From NCBI GenBank assembly GCA_902825945.1, contig CADECY010000003.1:1-64000 (forward strand): a stretch of DNA of 64,000 bases, in the 5' to 3' direction. The notes beneath the pieces are model-generated. The model did no database searches and was not told the origin of the DNA. It saw only the letters and a program-made list of their open reading frames with translations. The stretch comes from an uncultured Acidobacteriota bacterium (GTDB lineage: Bacteria > Acidobacteriota > Terriglobia > Bryobacterales > Bryobacteraceae). How positions within the stretch are numbered: the stretch's first letter is position 1; each line of letters opens with the position of its first letter. Both the position numbers and the translations under genes were made by a program. Of the stretch, positions 17,415-26,373 are shown in pieces.

Positions 17415-20400
17415 GTGAGGCGTCTCGCATTCGGTTGGCTCTTTCTGGTTCCGGCTCTCGCGTTGGCTCAGGCTTGGCCAGAGCAGGTCCCTTATGCGCC
17501 ATTGCCTGGAGAGCGGCTCGAGATTGCGCCGTTGATCGGGTTTGATCGCGCGGGCAACCTCTATGTGGCGTCGGCGGTGGAGAGGCAATCCACCGATGTC
17601 GCGGTGCGCCAGTTTTCGCCGGGCTTGGCGTTGCGATACACCACCTACATCGGCGGGCGCGGCTATGACGTTCCCACGGCAATTGCCGTGGGCGCGGACG
17701 GCGCGGTGATCGTTGGGCTCGGCACACGATCGGAAGACCTTGCGGTGGTGAATCCGATCCAGCGGGAGCCGGGCGGCGGATTCGACGGCGGTGTCGCGCC
17801 AACCGACGCGGCGTTCGCCCGGCTCACTCCAGCCGGTGCGATCGCACAGCTCAGCTATCTCTCTGGCGGGGGGTCGGAACGAATTACAGCCGCGGCGTTC
17901 GATACTGATGGATCGGCTTTCCTGACCGGGTTCACCTCGTCGCCCAACTTTCCGGTTCGCAATGCCTTGCCGCCGCCGGCCGTCCGGAACTGGATCGGAT
18001 TCGTAACCAAGATTACTCCCGCTGGCGCGCTTGACTGGTCGACGCTTTTCGGCGGCGGGCGAACGCAACCGGGCTCGCTTGTCATCCATCAAGGCGCGGC
18101 CGTCATCGGAGGAACCACCTGGGCCCGGGATTTCCCTACGACGGACGTGGCCTGGGGCCGGTTCCCCGTTGCAGGCCGGAACGGCTTCGTGATCAAGATC
18201 GGGCCCGGCTTGTTCGGCGGATTGCGGGTTCACTTCGCAACACTCCTGCGCGTTTCGGCGGCGCCGTATGGGCCCTTCGACCAGCAAACTCCGGAGTCCG
18301 AAGTGACGGCGGTGGGCGTGGATAGCCGTGGTGCCGTGTATCTCGCCGGCTGGACGGACGCCCGCGACTTCGGCGATCGCTCGGCTGCGAATCCGTGCGG
18401 TGGTAACCAGTATCCGGTGATCTGGCAATGGTCGACGAACGTTCCGTCGGGTGTCGTCGCCAAGCTGGACCCGTCAGGATCGCGCGCCGAATTCGCCGCC
18501 TGCCTTTCGGATGTGCGGCCATCGGCAATGTACCTCGACCGGGATGGAGGTGTGATCTTGGCCGGTCCTTCGCAGTTTGCTGGCAGAAAGCCGTTTCGGC
18601 CCGGCTGCTCCGCCGAGACGGGAGCGCTGATGAAGTTCGCGGCCGGTGAGGCTGAGCCGATCGCCACGTTCTGCGTTCCGCAGACTGCTGGTATCAGCAT
18701 CGCCTCCAGCCCGGCCGGGGCTACGTACTTGGCGGGACTCAGCGAGCGGGTCAGTTCGATTACCCGGGTCACGGTCTGCGGGCCCGTGAGAGCAGCGTCG
18801 GCTCCACTCGAATTCCCGCCTACGGGTTTGCAGGCTTCGCTCGCCATCATGGCGCCTGCAGGCTGCGCCTGGGAGATTCGCCCCGTCAACGGATGGCTAC
18901 GCGTCCTGTCGGGTTCGAGTGGCACCGGGCCAGGATCGGCCATCGTTGAAGCTGATTCGGCGGCCGAGGGGTTCCGCGCGGGAACACTGCTGGCGGGAGG
19001 CAGCGCGATAACGGTAGTGCAGCATGACGGAGCCAAACCCGTGATCGAGGTGTTCGAGCCGTCGGCGGTGCTGGTCGCGGCGGGCGGAATCGTGGAGCTT
19101 TCCTGGAGCACCCGGTTCGCCACGAGCGTGCGGATCTCGGGGCTGGGCGAAGTGGCACCGGCGGCCATGGTGCGCCGTTACGTTTACGAAGACACGGAGT
19201 ACCAAATCGACGCAACCGGCCCCGGGGGAAGTGCCTCGGCGCGGGTCAAGGTGTTTACAACGGCGCCGAACGGCGGACAAACCGCCGCGCTGAACTCGCC
19301 GCGAGTGCGGAAGCCCGCTCCCGGCGAAGTGGTGGAGGCGTATCCCGTCGTTTTCGATTGGATCGATGGCGTGGTTCGCGGCAGCCTCGAGCAGCCGCCC
19401 CGGCTGACGATCCGGACACCGCCGAACCGGATCGTGGAGATGGTGGGGCCGGAATCGCAGTGGCTCGTCCCGTTGCCCGGCGGCGACTACTCCGCCACGC
19501 TCGCGCGCTGCAACGATCAGACGTGTTTCTACAACGTCGACTGGAATTTCTCGGTGCGGCTTCGTCCGTTCGCGCCGGTCACCGGGCTTTCGGCGGATGG
19601 TCAAAGGCTGTCATGGCGAGGAGTGGCGGACGCGGCGCGATACGAGATCGAGACCGTCCGCGATGATGGAGAAATCCGCCTCACGTCAGCGGCGTCATCT
19701 CCGTTCTTACACGAACTTCCAAGCGGACGCTATCGGGCGCGAGTCCGCCCCTGCCACATCGCGTGCGGAGAGTGGACAGAGCCAGTGGAATTCGGAGTGG
19801 ATCCAGCCGAGGTGATCGACACAGCGCCGGTGCTTCGCGGTACGGGCTTCTCAGAGTGGGATCCTGTAGCGGGTGCGGCTTGGTATCGCTACACGCTTTG
19901 GGAGGCTGGAGCCGCGGTCGCGTCATGGCGGGCCAATGCTCGCGTGCCACCCGGCGCGCGGCCGAACGCGTTCGAGATTTCAGTCGCCGCGTGTAACACG
20001 GCGGGATGCGGGCCGGAAAGCAACCGCGTCGCTGGGACTCCGGGAGCGCCCGGCTTACCTTTCGTCACCGAAACCGGCGCCAGTCTATCGTGGACGGAGG
20101 TCACCGGAGCTTCCTCCTATCGGGTGACGGTGACCGACGTGGCGGCGCAGGAGCGAGTGTTCGACCGCAATCTGAGCGGTCGAACGACGCCGTTGTTTTT
20201 GCGCGGTGGGAGGCGCTACCGCGCCGCGATCACGGCAACGGTGATCGTGCGAGTGGGCTTGGGATCGCAGGTCCGCACTTACGCGGGTCCGGCCGTGGAG
20301 TTCGATCTGGACGGCGGAGAACCCGCGGCGCCAACGCCGGCGAGCGCAACGCGAACCGGATCATCGTTCTCGGTCGCCGACGTGAAGGTCACGGTGAGTG

Positions 20401-20630
20401 CTGCGACCGGCGCGACATCTTATCAAACCCGGGCGCGGCGAGTGTCCGATGGCGGACTCGTCCAGATGGTCATGTCGCCCACGCCAACTCTGTTCCATCG
20501 AATCCTGGCCGGAACTCCGGTTCGAATCGCGGCCCGTGCCTGCATGGTGGAGAGCTGCCTCGCCGATTCAGACGAAGGCTGGACCCCGTGGTCGACGGAT
20601 GCGGGCATCCCCGATCTGCTGTTTCCGTAA
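17415..20630 (+). CDS. Large exported SBBP-repeat / fibronectin-III protein
   Basis: 1071 residues from a GTG start with a signal peptide (RRLAFGWLFLVPALALAQA). Residues about 20-440 are beta-propeller-type SBBP repeats (GFDRAGNLYVAS, AVGADGAVIVGL, AAFDTDGSAFLTGFTSSPNF, GVDSRGAVYLAGWTDARDF). About 460-560 look like a BACON-type beta domain (APAGCAWEIRPVNGWL). The rest is several Fn3-like modules with recurring CNTAGCGPESN and CHIACGEW patterns. It is a secreted or cell-surface protein with no catalytic motif; adhesion or substrate binding is an inference. The same family recurs at 47.8-51.1 kb. Confidence 0.8.
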   Translation: MRRLAFGWLFLVPALALAQAWPEQVPYAPLPGERLEIAPLIGFDRAGNLYVASAVERQSTDVAVRQFSPGLALRYTTYIGGRGYDVPTAIAVGADGAVIVGLGTRSEDLAVVNPIQREPGGGFDGGVAPTDAAFARLTPAGAIAQLSYLSGGGSERITAAAFDTDGSAFLTGFTSSPNFPVRNALPPPAVRNWIGFVTKITPAGALDWSTLFGGGRTQPGSLVIHQGAAVIGGTTWARDFPTTDVAWGRFPVAGRNGFVIKIGPGLFGGLRVHFATLLRVSAAPYGPFDQQTPESEVTAVGVDSRGAVYLAGWTDARDFGDRSAANPCGGNQYPVIWQWSTNVPSGVVAKLDPSGSRAEFAACLSDVRPSAMYLDRDGGVILAGPSQFAGRKPFRPGCSAETGALMKFAAGEAEPIATFCVPQTAGISIASSPAGATYLAGLSERVSSITRVTVCGPVRAASAPLEFPPTGLQASLAIMAPAGCAWEIRPVNGWLRVLSGSSGTGPGSAIVEADSAAEGFRAGTLLAGGSAITVVQHDGAKPVIEVFEPSAVLVAAGGIVELSWSTRFATSVRISGLGEVAPAAMVRRYVYEDTEYQIDATGPGGSASARVKVFTTAPNGGQTAALNSPRVRKPAPGEVVEAYPVVFDWIDGVVRGSLEQPPRLTIRTPPNRIVEMVGPESQWLVPLPGGDYSATLARCNDQTCFYNVDWNFSVRLRPFAPVTGLSADGQRLSWRGVADAARYEIETVRDDGEIRLTSAASSPFLHELPSGRYRARVRPCHIACGEWTEPVEFGVDPAEVIDTAPVLRGTGFSEWDPVAGAAWYRYTLWEAGAAVASWRANARVPPGARPNAFEISVAACNTAGCGPESNRVAGTPGAPGLPFVTETGASLSWTEVTGASSYRVTVTDVAAQERVFDRNLSGRTTPLFLRGGRRYRAAITATVIVRVGLGSQVRTYAGPAVEFDLDGGEPAAPTPASATRTGSSFSVADVKVTVSAATGATSYQTRARRVSDGGLVQMVMSPTPTLFHRILAGTPVRIAARACMVESCLADSDEGWTPWSTDAGIPDLLFP

Positions 20631-20647
20631 CGCAAGCAACGCCGCGA

Positions 20648-21793
20648 TTATCGCAGAATGCCGGTGTGGCCGATCGAATAACGGCCAGGCTGCGGCCACA
20701 CGCACAAGCCATGCGGCCCGCGCTTCACCTTGATCCGTGCCTTCAGCTCGCCGCTGTCTGTGTCGATCGCGTAGACTTCCTTGTGGTAGCGGCCCGAGAA
20801 CCAGAGCGTCTTGCCGTCAGCCGAGAGTCCGCCCATGTCGGGACTTCCGCCGCCCGGAATCTGCCACTTCTTGATGAGCTTCCGTGTCGCGAGGTCGAGC
20901 ACGGAGACGCTTCCTTCGCCGCGATTGGAGATGTACATGAGCTTGGAGTCGCGGCTGATGTAGAGTCCGTGGCAGCCCTTGCCCGTGGCAATGAAGCCCG
21001 TGACTTCGAACCTGTCACTGTCGATCAGGTGCATGCCGTGGTTTTCCATATCGGCCACGTAGAAGACCGTGCCATCGGGCGAGAGCTTGACGTCCTGCGG
21101 CATCCCGCCCTTCGGCAACGTGATCTTGCTCACGTATTTCTGATTGACGATGTCGATCTTCACCATCTCACCCGAGAATTCGCAGGTGGCGATCGCATAG
21201 CGTCCGTCGGCGGAGAAGTCCATGTGGTCAACGCCGCGGCACGGAACGCTGACGCTTTTGACGAGCTTCATCGAGTCGGGTTCGCGGAAGTCGAGCCGGC
21301 GCATGCGCTCGGCCACCACGATCGCGAACTTGCCATCCGGCGTGAAGTAGAGGTTGTAGGGATCCTCGATCGGCAGCGTCGCCACCTTCTTGCCGGTGAA
21401 CGGGTCGACCTTGGTCAAGGTGTTTCCTTGATCGGCGCCGATCCACAGCCATCGCAGGTCCCAGGAGGGCGTGACGTGCTGCGGCTCTCGATCAACGGGA
21501 AACGAGTCCACGATTTCGAAGGTTTTCGGGTCGATAACGTCGATTATGTTGGTGACATTGTTCGGTACGTAGACACGCTCGAGATGGCCTTTGACTTTGT
21601 CGCTGAACATGTTGGCGCCCGCCGCGGAGTAGATGTTTCGCGGATCGAGGACGGGAGGCATGCCCGGCAGGGGCGCGGGGGATTGCGCCTGGACGGATGA
21701 ATTCGAGTTGCCGCAGCCGGATAGGCCGCAGAGGGACAGGGAGAGGATTGCGAAAGTGCCGATGGGCGCGAGAGCGGATGAACGATTGCGCAT
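20648..21793 (-). CDS. YVTN-type beta-propeller lipoprotein
   Basis: 381 residues. The open frame reaches to 21904, but ATG 21793 gives a clean lipoprotein signal (GTFAILSLSLCGLSGCGNSN). Residues about 80-380 are repeated blades of the YVTN/40-residue type (PNNVTNIIDVIDPKTFEIV, VKLSPDGTVFYVADME, ISRDSKLMYISNRGEGSVSV, GLSADGKTLWFSGRYHKEV). Such proteins are outer-membrane or surface-bound and of unknown binding specificity. It is convergent with the SBBP gene, 17 bp apart. A TATTTA box ends 7 nt before the ATG. Confidence 0.82.
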   Translation of the reverse strand: MRNRSSALAPIGTFAILSLSLCGLSGCGNSNSSVQAQSPAPLPGMPPVLDPRNIYSAAGANMFSDKVKGHLERVYVPNNVTNIIDVIDPKTFEIVDSFPVDREPQHVTPSWDLRWLWIGADQGNTLTKVDPFTGKKVATLPIEDPYNLYFTPDGKFAIVVAERMRRLDFREPDSMKLVKSVSVPCRGVDHMDFSADGRYAIATCEFSGEMVKIDIVNQKYVSKITLPKGGMPQDVKLSPDGTVFYVADMENHGMHLIDSDRFEVTGFIATGKGCHGLYISRDSKLMYISNRGEGSVSVLDLATRKLIKKWQIPGGGSPDMGGLSADGKTLWFSGRYHKEVYAIDTDSGELKARIKVKRGPHGLCVWPQPGRYSIGHTGILR

Positions 21794-21800
21794 GTTTGGA

Positions 21801-21806
21801 TAAATA
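21801..21806 (-). promoter_or_regulatory. Putative -10 box TATTTA for the YVTN lipoprotein gene
   Basis: TATTTA is followed by 7 nt and ATG 21793, with no Shine-Dalgarno between. It sits in a locally AT-rich pocket. Confidence 0.4.
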
Positions 21807-21993
21807 GGCCGTGGCTGGTCAGAGGCGGCGGCATCAGGTGAAAGCCGTATTGTTTCCGTAGGGCCACTCGCGTATGATAACAAGAAGTGCCCAAGTTGAA
21901 CCATGGAGGGAAGCGCGTTGTTCGCAACCTCCTTCTTGCGCAGGTAAAGAGACGGGCTGCCTAAGCCCGGCTCGTTGTTCTAGCCCCCTTCAC

Positions 21994-22542
21994 ATGGTTG
22001 CAATGTTCTCAAGCCGTATTCGCTTTCATTTCCAGAGGTTGCTTCGCCGGGGAGCTCCGCTGTTGTTGATTGCCGCCACGGGCTCCGCGCAGACTGGTGG
22101 CGAAGCGCCCGCCGCGGAACAAATCGTGCGGCCCGATAGCCGCGTGGAGCGGTTGGCGCAGTACTTTCGCACCCGAAAAAGCCCGCTCGACAGGTTCGCG
22201 GTACACTTCGTCATTGCCGCGGACCGGTACAAGCTCGACTGGCGGCTGTTGCCGAGCCTCGCCATGCTCGAGTCCGGTGGTGGACGCGTCTACGTGCGGA
22301 ACAACGTCTTCGGATGGGGGTCGGGCCGGGCTCGATTCCAATCGATCGAAGCAGGGATCGATCATGTGGCTCAGGCGCTGGCGGAGGGGATCGCCTACCG
22401 CAACAAGGACCTTCGCGCGAAACTGCGCACTTACAATCCCGCTAATCGCCGCTATGCCGACATCGTGTTTCGCGTCTTTCGCGACATTTCCCCCGAGGCT
22501 CCGCTACTTGGCGAGCCGGCTGCGGCGGCGGGCGGCAAGTGA
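21994..22542 (+). CDS. Glucosaminidase / lytic-transglycosylase-like exported protein
   Basis: 182 residues from ATG 21994 (or ATG 22003). The open frame starts at 21874, but the extra N-terminus is low-complexity and precedes the signal segment (LLRRGAPLLLIAATGSAQT). The core resembles a small glucosaminidase or SLT-like fold: LDWRLLPSLAMLESGGG (helix with a candidate catalytic Glu), VRNNVFGWGSG and FQSIEAGIDHVAQALAEG, then YNPANRRYADIVFRVF. This is typical of peptidoglycan hydrolases acting in the periplasm. Catalytic assignment is by resemblance only. Confidence 0.65.
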   Translation: MVAMFSSRIRFHFQRLLRRGAPLLLIAATGSAQTGGEAPAAEQIVRPDSRVERLAQYFRTRKSPLDRFAVHFVIAADRYKLDWRLLPSLAMLESGGGRVYVRNNVFGWGSGRARFQSIEAGIDHVAQALAEGIAYRNKDLRAKLRTYNPANRRYADIVFRVFRDISPEAPLLGEPAAAAGGK

Positions 22543-22554
22543 AATTCGCTGCGC

Positions 22555-22560
22555 TACAAT
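22555..22560 (+). promoter_or_regulatory. Putative -10 box TACAAT of the esterase/ATP-grasp locus
   Basis: TACAAT ends 9 nt before TTG 22570, the probable start of the decayed esterase. The box may still serve the ATP-grasp gene further down. Confidence 0.4.
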
Positions 22561-22569
22561 AGCGGCGAA

Positions 22570-23224
22570 TTGCGAAGAGAATACCCGAAGTGGCGTAGCG
22601 ACGCGCTCGGCCGGCAGACGGAAATGCTCGTATTCGAGCATGCCGGACGACCCGTGATCGTGTTCCCCACTTCGTTGGGACGCTTCTTCGATTACGAAGA
22701 GCGCGGCATGGTGGAAGCCCTTCGGCCGGCGCTCGACACAAGGCGCGATCGAGCTCGATTGCGCCGACGCTTCGGCGCCGGAAGTTGGTACTACGAAGCG
22801 GTTCATCTGTCCGGTCGCGCGGCGCGCCACGCTCCGTACGGCGCCACGAGGAGAGCGAAGTGCTTCCGTTGATCTGCTCGCGCAATCCGGCACCGCGGGT
22901 GTCCGTAACCGGCGCTTTCGGCGGATATCACTCGATGAGTTTCACGTTGCGGAACCCGTGGGCCGTGAACGCCGCGGTCAGCATGGGCGGTGCCTTCGAC
23001 ATTCACCGCTTCATCGATGGCCACGACGGCGACAACTGCTATTTCAACTGCCTGCCGGGCTTTCAGCCGGGCCTCGAGGATGCGCGCGGTCTCGACGCCT
23101 TCCGCGCGATGCGCATCGTGTTGGCCACCGGCGAGAACGACGTCTGCCTGGGCGAGAATGGCGAGACGGCGCGGGCCACGACTGGCCGCGGTGGCGCGAC
23201 ACGGCACGCAAGTTCTTTCTGTAA
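22570..23224 (+). pseudogene. Esterase-D-like alpha/beta hydrolase, multiply frameshifted
   Basis: The locus reads as one esterase of about 230 residues split over three frames. Frame 1 has REYPKWRSDALGRQTEMLVF and FPTSLGRFFDYEERGMVEAL. A short stretch in frame 2 gives QGAIELDCADASAPE. Frame 1 returns with SWYYEAVHLSGRAARHA. Frame 3 carries EVLPLICSRNP, VTGAFGGYHSMSFTLRNP and FDIHRFIDGHDGDNCYFNCL. The last helix with the catalytic His region (HDWPRWRDTARKFFL) is back in frame 2, with sequence missing just before it. At least four frame changes, and the loss of the serine motif (G-x-S-x-G reads GAFGGYH), make it a pseudogene. It lies directly upstream of an intact ATP-grasp gene. Confidence 0.85.
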
Positions 23225-23238
23225 TTTTCGAGGAGTTC

Positions 23239-24180
23239 ATGAAGAAAATCGGCGTTCTCTACGGCATGGAGAAGACGTTTCCGCCCGCGCTGGTGGATCG
23301 CATCAATGCCTTGAATCCGGCGGGTATCCTCGCCGAGCCCCTGAAGACCGGCCACATCGAGATGGGAGCCTTGTCCGGCTACGACGTGATCATCGACCGC
23401 ATCTCGCATGACGTCCCGTTCTACCGCGCATTCCTCAAACACGCCGTACTCGAGGGCGCCACCGTGATCAACAATCCGTTCTGGTGGAGCGCCGACGACA
23501 AGTTCTTCAACTATGCGCTTGCCCGAAAGATCGGCGTTGCGGTTCCGCCCACCGTGATCCTGCCGCACAAGGATCATCCGGAGGGAACCACCGCGCAGTC
23601 GTTCCGCAATCTCGTCTACCCGATCCGCTGGCAGGAGGTCTTCGACTATGTCGGCTTCCCGGCCTTCCTCAAGCCGATCCTCGGTGGCGGCTGGAAGAAC
23701 GTTTACAAGGTGGAGTCGCCCGCCGAGTTTTTCGCGGCCTACGATCGCACCGGGGATCTTGCGATGTGCCTCCAGCGCGGTGTCAATTTCGACCAGTACT
23801 TCCGTTGTTACGTGATCGGGCAGGAGAAGGTGCATGTGATGCGGTACGATCCGCGCCGGCCGCATCATCTGCGATACGAACTCGACGCGACGCCAGTCGA
23901 GCCACCGCTGCACGCCCGCGTTGTCAGCGACGCGCTGAAGCTGTGCCGCGCACTCGGCTACGACCTCAATACCGTCGAGTTCGCGGTCGAAAACGGCGTG
24001 CCCTTCGCGATCGACTTCATGAATCCGGCGCCCGACGCCGACCTCCACTCGGTCGGTCTCGCCAACTTCAATTGGGTGGTCGATGCCGTGGCCGAGATGG
24101 CGGTCCGCAAGGCGCAAGTGGCGCGCGGAACCTCCACCGAGTTGCGGTGGGCGCGCTTTCTCGCGGGCGACATTCGATAA
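23239..24180 (+). CDS. ATP-grasp ligase
   Basis: 313 residues. ATG 23239 has a good Shine-Dalgarno (AGGAG, 231-235 of that kilobase); the open frame upstream is only pseudogene sequence. ATP-grasp features: the nucleotide-binding lysine segment FPAFLKPILGGGWKNVYKV near 140-158, and the Mg-binding segment NTVEFAVENGVPFAIDFMNP near 252-272 with E, D and N in place. ATP-grasp enzymes form amide or ester bonds through acyl-phosphates. Here it is sandwiched between an esterase and a GCS2-type carboxylate-amine ligase, a trio that suggests peptide-like amide synthesis, but both partners are broken. The ATP-grasp frame itself is clean. Confidence 0.85.
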   Translation: MKKIGVLYGMEKTFPPALVDRINALNPAGILAEPLKTGHIEMGALSGYDVIIDRISHDVPFYRAFLKHAVLEGATVINNPFWWSADDKFFNYALARKIGVAVPPTVILPHKDHPEGTTAQSFRNLVYPIRWQEVFDYVGFPAFLKPILGGGWKNVYKVESPAEFFAAYDRTGDLAMCLQRGVNFDQYFRCYVIGQEKVHVMRYDPRRPHHLRYELDATPVEPPLHARVVSDALKLCRALGYDLNTVEFAVENGVPFAIDFMNPAPDADLHSVGLANFNWVVDAVAEMAVRKAQVARGTSTELRWARFLAGDIR

Positions 24181-24184
24181 CGGA

Positions 24185-24775
24185 GCGGCGAGGAACCGGT
24201 GGGCCAGGGCCGACGGTGCTGGCCGAGCGCGTCAACCCTGAGATGCCTCAGCAGGTGGTCGAGAACGGCTTCGGATCTGCCGGAACATCGCAGGGGCCGC
24301 CGCGAGATCATCAAGCTCGCCAGAACAGTCTGCGCATGGCCGAGGGAACCATTCGGAGACATGCAGATGGTTGCCCGCGAACCTGATCTTCGGTCTTCAG
24401 GTCCACCTGGGAATCAAAGGCCGCGAAAGCGCGAACTACATCAAGAACGCGGCCCGCTAACTGCGTGCCGCACATCCTGGCGCTTTCCACCAACTCGCCG
24501 TTGTGGCTCGGCATGGTTTCGTCAAGCTACCCGTCGAAACCAACTGCATCGACAATGCGAAAATTGATCTGGTCGGACATCGCCCGCATCCGAGCTTCGG
24601 AACGCTCGAGTTCCGCGCCTGCGACATGCCGATGCGCGCGAGTGAAACAACCGTCTCCCGCATTATGGAAAGCGAATGGCGCGCTCTGCGTTACGGACTC
24701 GGATGTCGTGGGCCGGGGTTCGACATCTGGGCCAATGACCGGCAGTTGATGCGCGAGGGCCGATTCCTGGTGTAG
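24185..24775 (+). pseudogene. GCS2/YbdK-type carboxylate-amine ligase, decayed remnant
   Basis: Pieces of a glutamate-cysteine-ligase-2 family protein lie in order but in different frames and with gaps. They are REIIKLARTV, GDMQMVARE, NLIFGLQVHLGIKGRESANY (about 24385-24445, then a stop), PHILALSTNSPLWLGM (about 24467-24515), and VETNCIDNAKIDLVGHRPHP with GTLEFRACDMPMR and ESEWRALRYGLG (24503-24775). The N-terminal ATP-binding third and the segments between are missing. The family (about 370 aa) makes gamma-glutamyl or similar amides. This copy cannot be functional. Confidence 0.85.
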
Positions 24776-24778
24776 CAT
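24773..24778 (+). promoter_or_regulatory. Putative -10 box TAGCAT for the D-aminoacylase gene
   Basis: TAGCAT ends 6 nt before GTG 24785, with no Shine-Dalgarno between. Confidence 0.4.
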
Positions 24779-24784
24779 TCGAGA

Positions 24785-26287
24785 GTGCTACTTCTGCGGA
24801 ATGGTCGAATCATCAATGGAACTGGCGAGCCCTCGTTCGATGGCAGCGTCCTGATTGACGGCGAGCGAATCACCGAGGTGGGGGCGTTCACGCCGCCTAA
24901 CGATTGCGAGACGATCGACTGCTCGGGGCTTGCGATCGCGCCGGGGTTCATCGATCTACATAGCCACTCGGACCTGCAGGTGCTCGAAGGGCATACGGCG
25001 AAGATCGACCAAGGTGTGACTACGGAAGTAGTTGGAAACTGCGGATTCTCGCCCTATCCCTACGTCAGCGACAAGGAAGCGCTGCGGAACTACGCGAATG
25101 GAATCCTCTGCGGCGACGGGGAATGGGGATTCGCCGACGCACGGGAGTATCTGGACGAGGCGAATCGCCGGGCCAACGCTACGAATGTAGTTTCACTGCT
25201 GGGGCATGGTAGCCTTCGGACCGCCTTCATGGGCGGGAGCCAGAATCCAGCCACCGAATCCGAGATGCAACGGATGGAAGGCGCGCTCGATGACGCGCTC
25301 TCGGCGGGTGCGGCGGGCTTTTCCACCGGTCTCATGTACGCGCCCGGCTCTGGCGCTCCGCGCGAGGAACTCGTACGTCTGCTGAAAGTCGTGGCGCGGA
25401 GGGGGAGGGTCCACGCGACGCACATGCGGAGCTACTCCTGGGAGCTCGACGAATCAGTGGAGGAGCAGCTCTCGCTGGCTCGCCAAACCGGCGCGCGGCT
25501 CCAAATCTCGCATTTACAGGCGGTTGGACAGAAGAACTGGGCCAAGCAGGACCGCGTTCTCGCCCGCCTCGAGCAGGCCCGTTTGGATGGGATTGATGTC
25601 GAATTCGACAGCTATCCCTATCTTGCCGGGTCGACAGTGGCCACCCAGCTCTTGCCGCAATCTGCCCTGGACGGCGGAACCGCCGCCATGCTGGCCCGCA
25701 TCGCCCACTCGGAGACTCGTGCCAAGCTGACCGAAGAGATCAACGCGCAGACGGCGCAGCGGTGGTCAGACATTTATGTCACAGCCGTCGCAACATCTGG
25801 GAATCAGCACTTCGTGGGCCGCACATTTCAGCAGGCTGCCGAGCACTGGGATACCACTCCAGTCGAAGCTCTGTTCCGTCTGTTGACCGAAGAGGAGGGC
25901 AAGGTGAACATCCTCTCTTTCAACCAAAGCGAGGAGAATCTCCGAAAGCTGATGATGCACCCCCTCGGATCGGTGATCAGTGATGGGTTCTACGTCAAGG
26001 GACGGCCGCACCCTAGACTCTACGGGACCTTCGCCGAGCTCCTAGGTGGTTTGGTCCGGGACAAGGGTTGGCTGACGATTGAAGCGGCTGTCCAAAAGGT
26101 CACGGCGAAGCCAGCGGCACGCATGTACTTGAAAGAGCTTGGCAAACTGGTGCCGGGGTACTATGCCGATGTCACCGTATTCAACCCCTCGACGATCGCC
26201 TCGCGGGCCACGTATGACGATCCCTGCCATCCCCCAATCGGTATAGAACATGTGATTCGGCGGGGCAAAATGTTTCATCGACCTTAA
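24785..26287 (+). CDS. N-acyl-D-amino-acid deacylase (D-aminoacylase family amidohydrolase)
   Basis: 500 residues from GTG 24785. It hydrolyses N-acyl-D-amino acids or related N-acylated compounds. Motifs follow the family order: composite domain RNGRIINGTGEPSFDGSVLI at 4-23, metal ligands in GFIDLHSHSDLQ near 56-67, the family Cys in VVGNCGFSPYP near 82-92, STGLMYAPG near 180, HMRSYSWELDES near 217, QISHLQAVG near 238-246, and SDGFYVKGRPHPRLYGTF near 400-417. No signal peptide. Codon use is a little less GC3-biased than neighbours. It follows the ruined ligase locus; a link to D-amino-acid peptides is speculative. Nothing indicates inactivation. Confidence 0.9.
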   Translation: MLLLRNGRIINGTGEPSFDGSVLIDGERITEVGAFTPPNDCETIDCSGLAIAPGFIDLHSHSDLQVLEGHTAKIDQGVTTEVVGNCGFSPYPYVSDKEALRNYANGILCGDGEWGFADAREYLDEANRRANATNVVSLLGHGSLRTAFMGGSQNPATESEMQRMEGALDDALSAGAAGFSTGLMYAPGSGAPREELVRLLKVVARRGRVHATHMRSYSWELDESVEEQLSLARQTGARLQISHLQAVGQKNWAKQDRVLARLEQARLDGIDVEFDSYPYLAGSTVATQLLPQSALDGGTAAMLARIAHSETRAKLTEEINAQTAQRWSDIYVTAVATSGNQHFVGRTFQQAAEHWDTTPVEALFRLLTEEEGKVNILSFNQSEENLRKLMMHPLGSVISDGFYVKGRPHPRLYGTFAELLGGLVRDKGWLTIEAAVQKVTAKPAARMYLKELGKLVPGYYADVTVFNPSTIASRATYDDPCHPPIGIEHVIRRGKMFHRP

Positions 26288-26373
26288 ATTATTATTTTTA
26301 TAGTTGTGGCTCTGGTACGTTTTGGACCTTGTATTTTCAGGCACTTCAGGTAAACTGCTGATTAAGAGGCCAC

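Noticed and set aside
21874..21993. Longer N-terminus of the glucosaminidase-like protein
   Set aside because: Cys/Arg/Pro-rich text without homology, preceding the real signal segment. ATG 21994 or 22003 is preferred.
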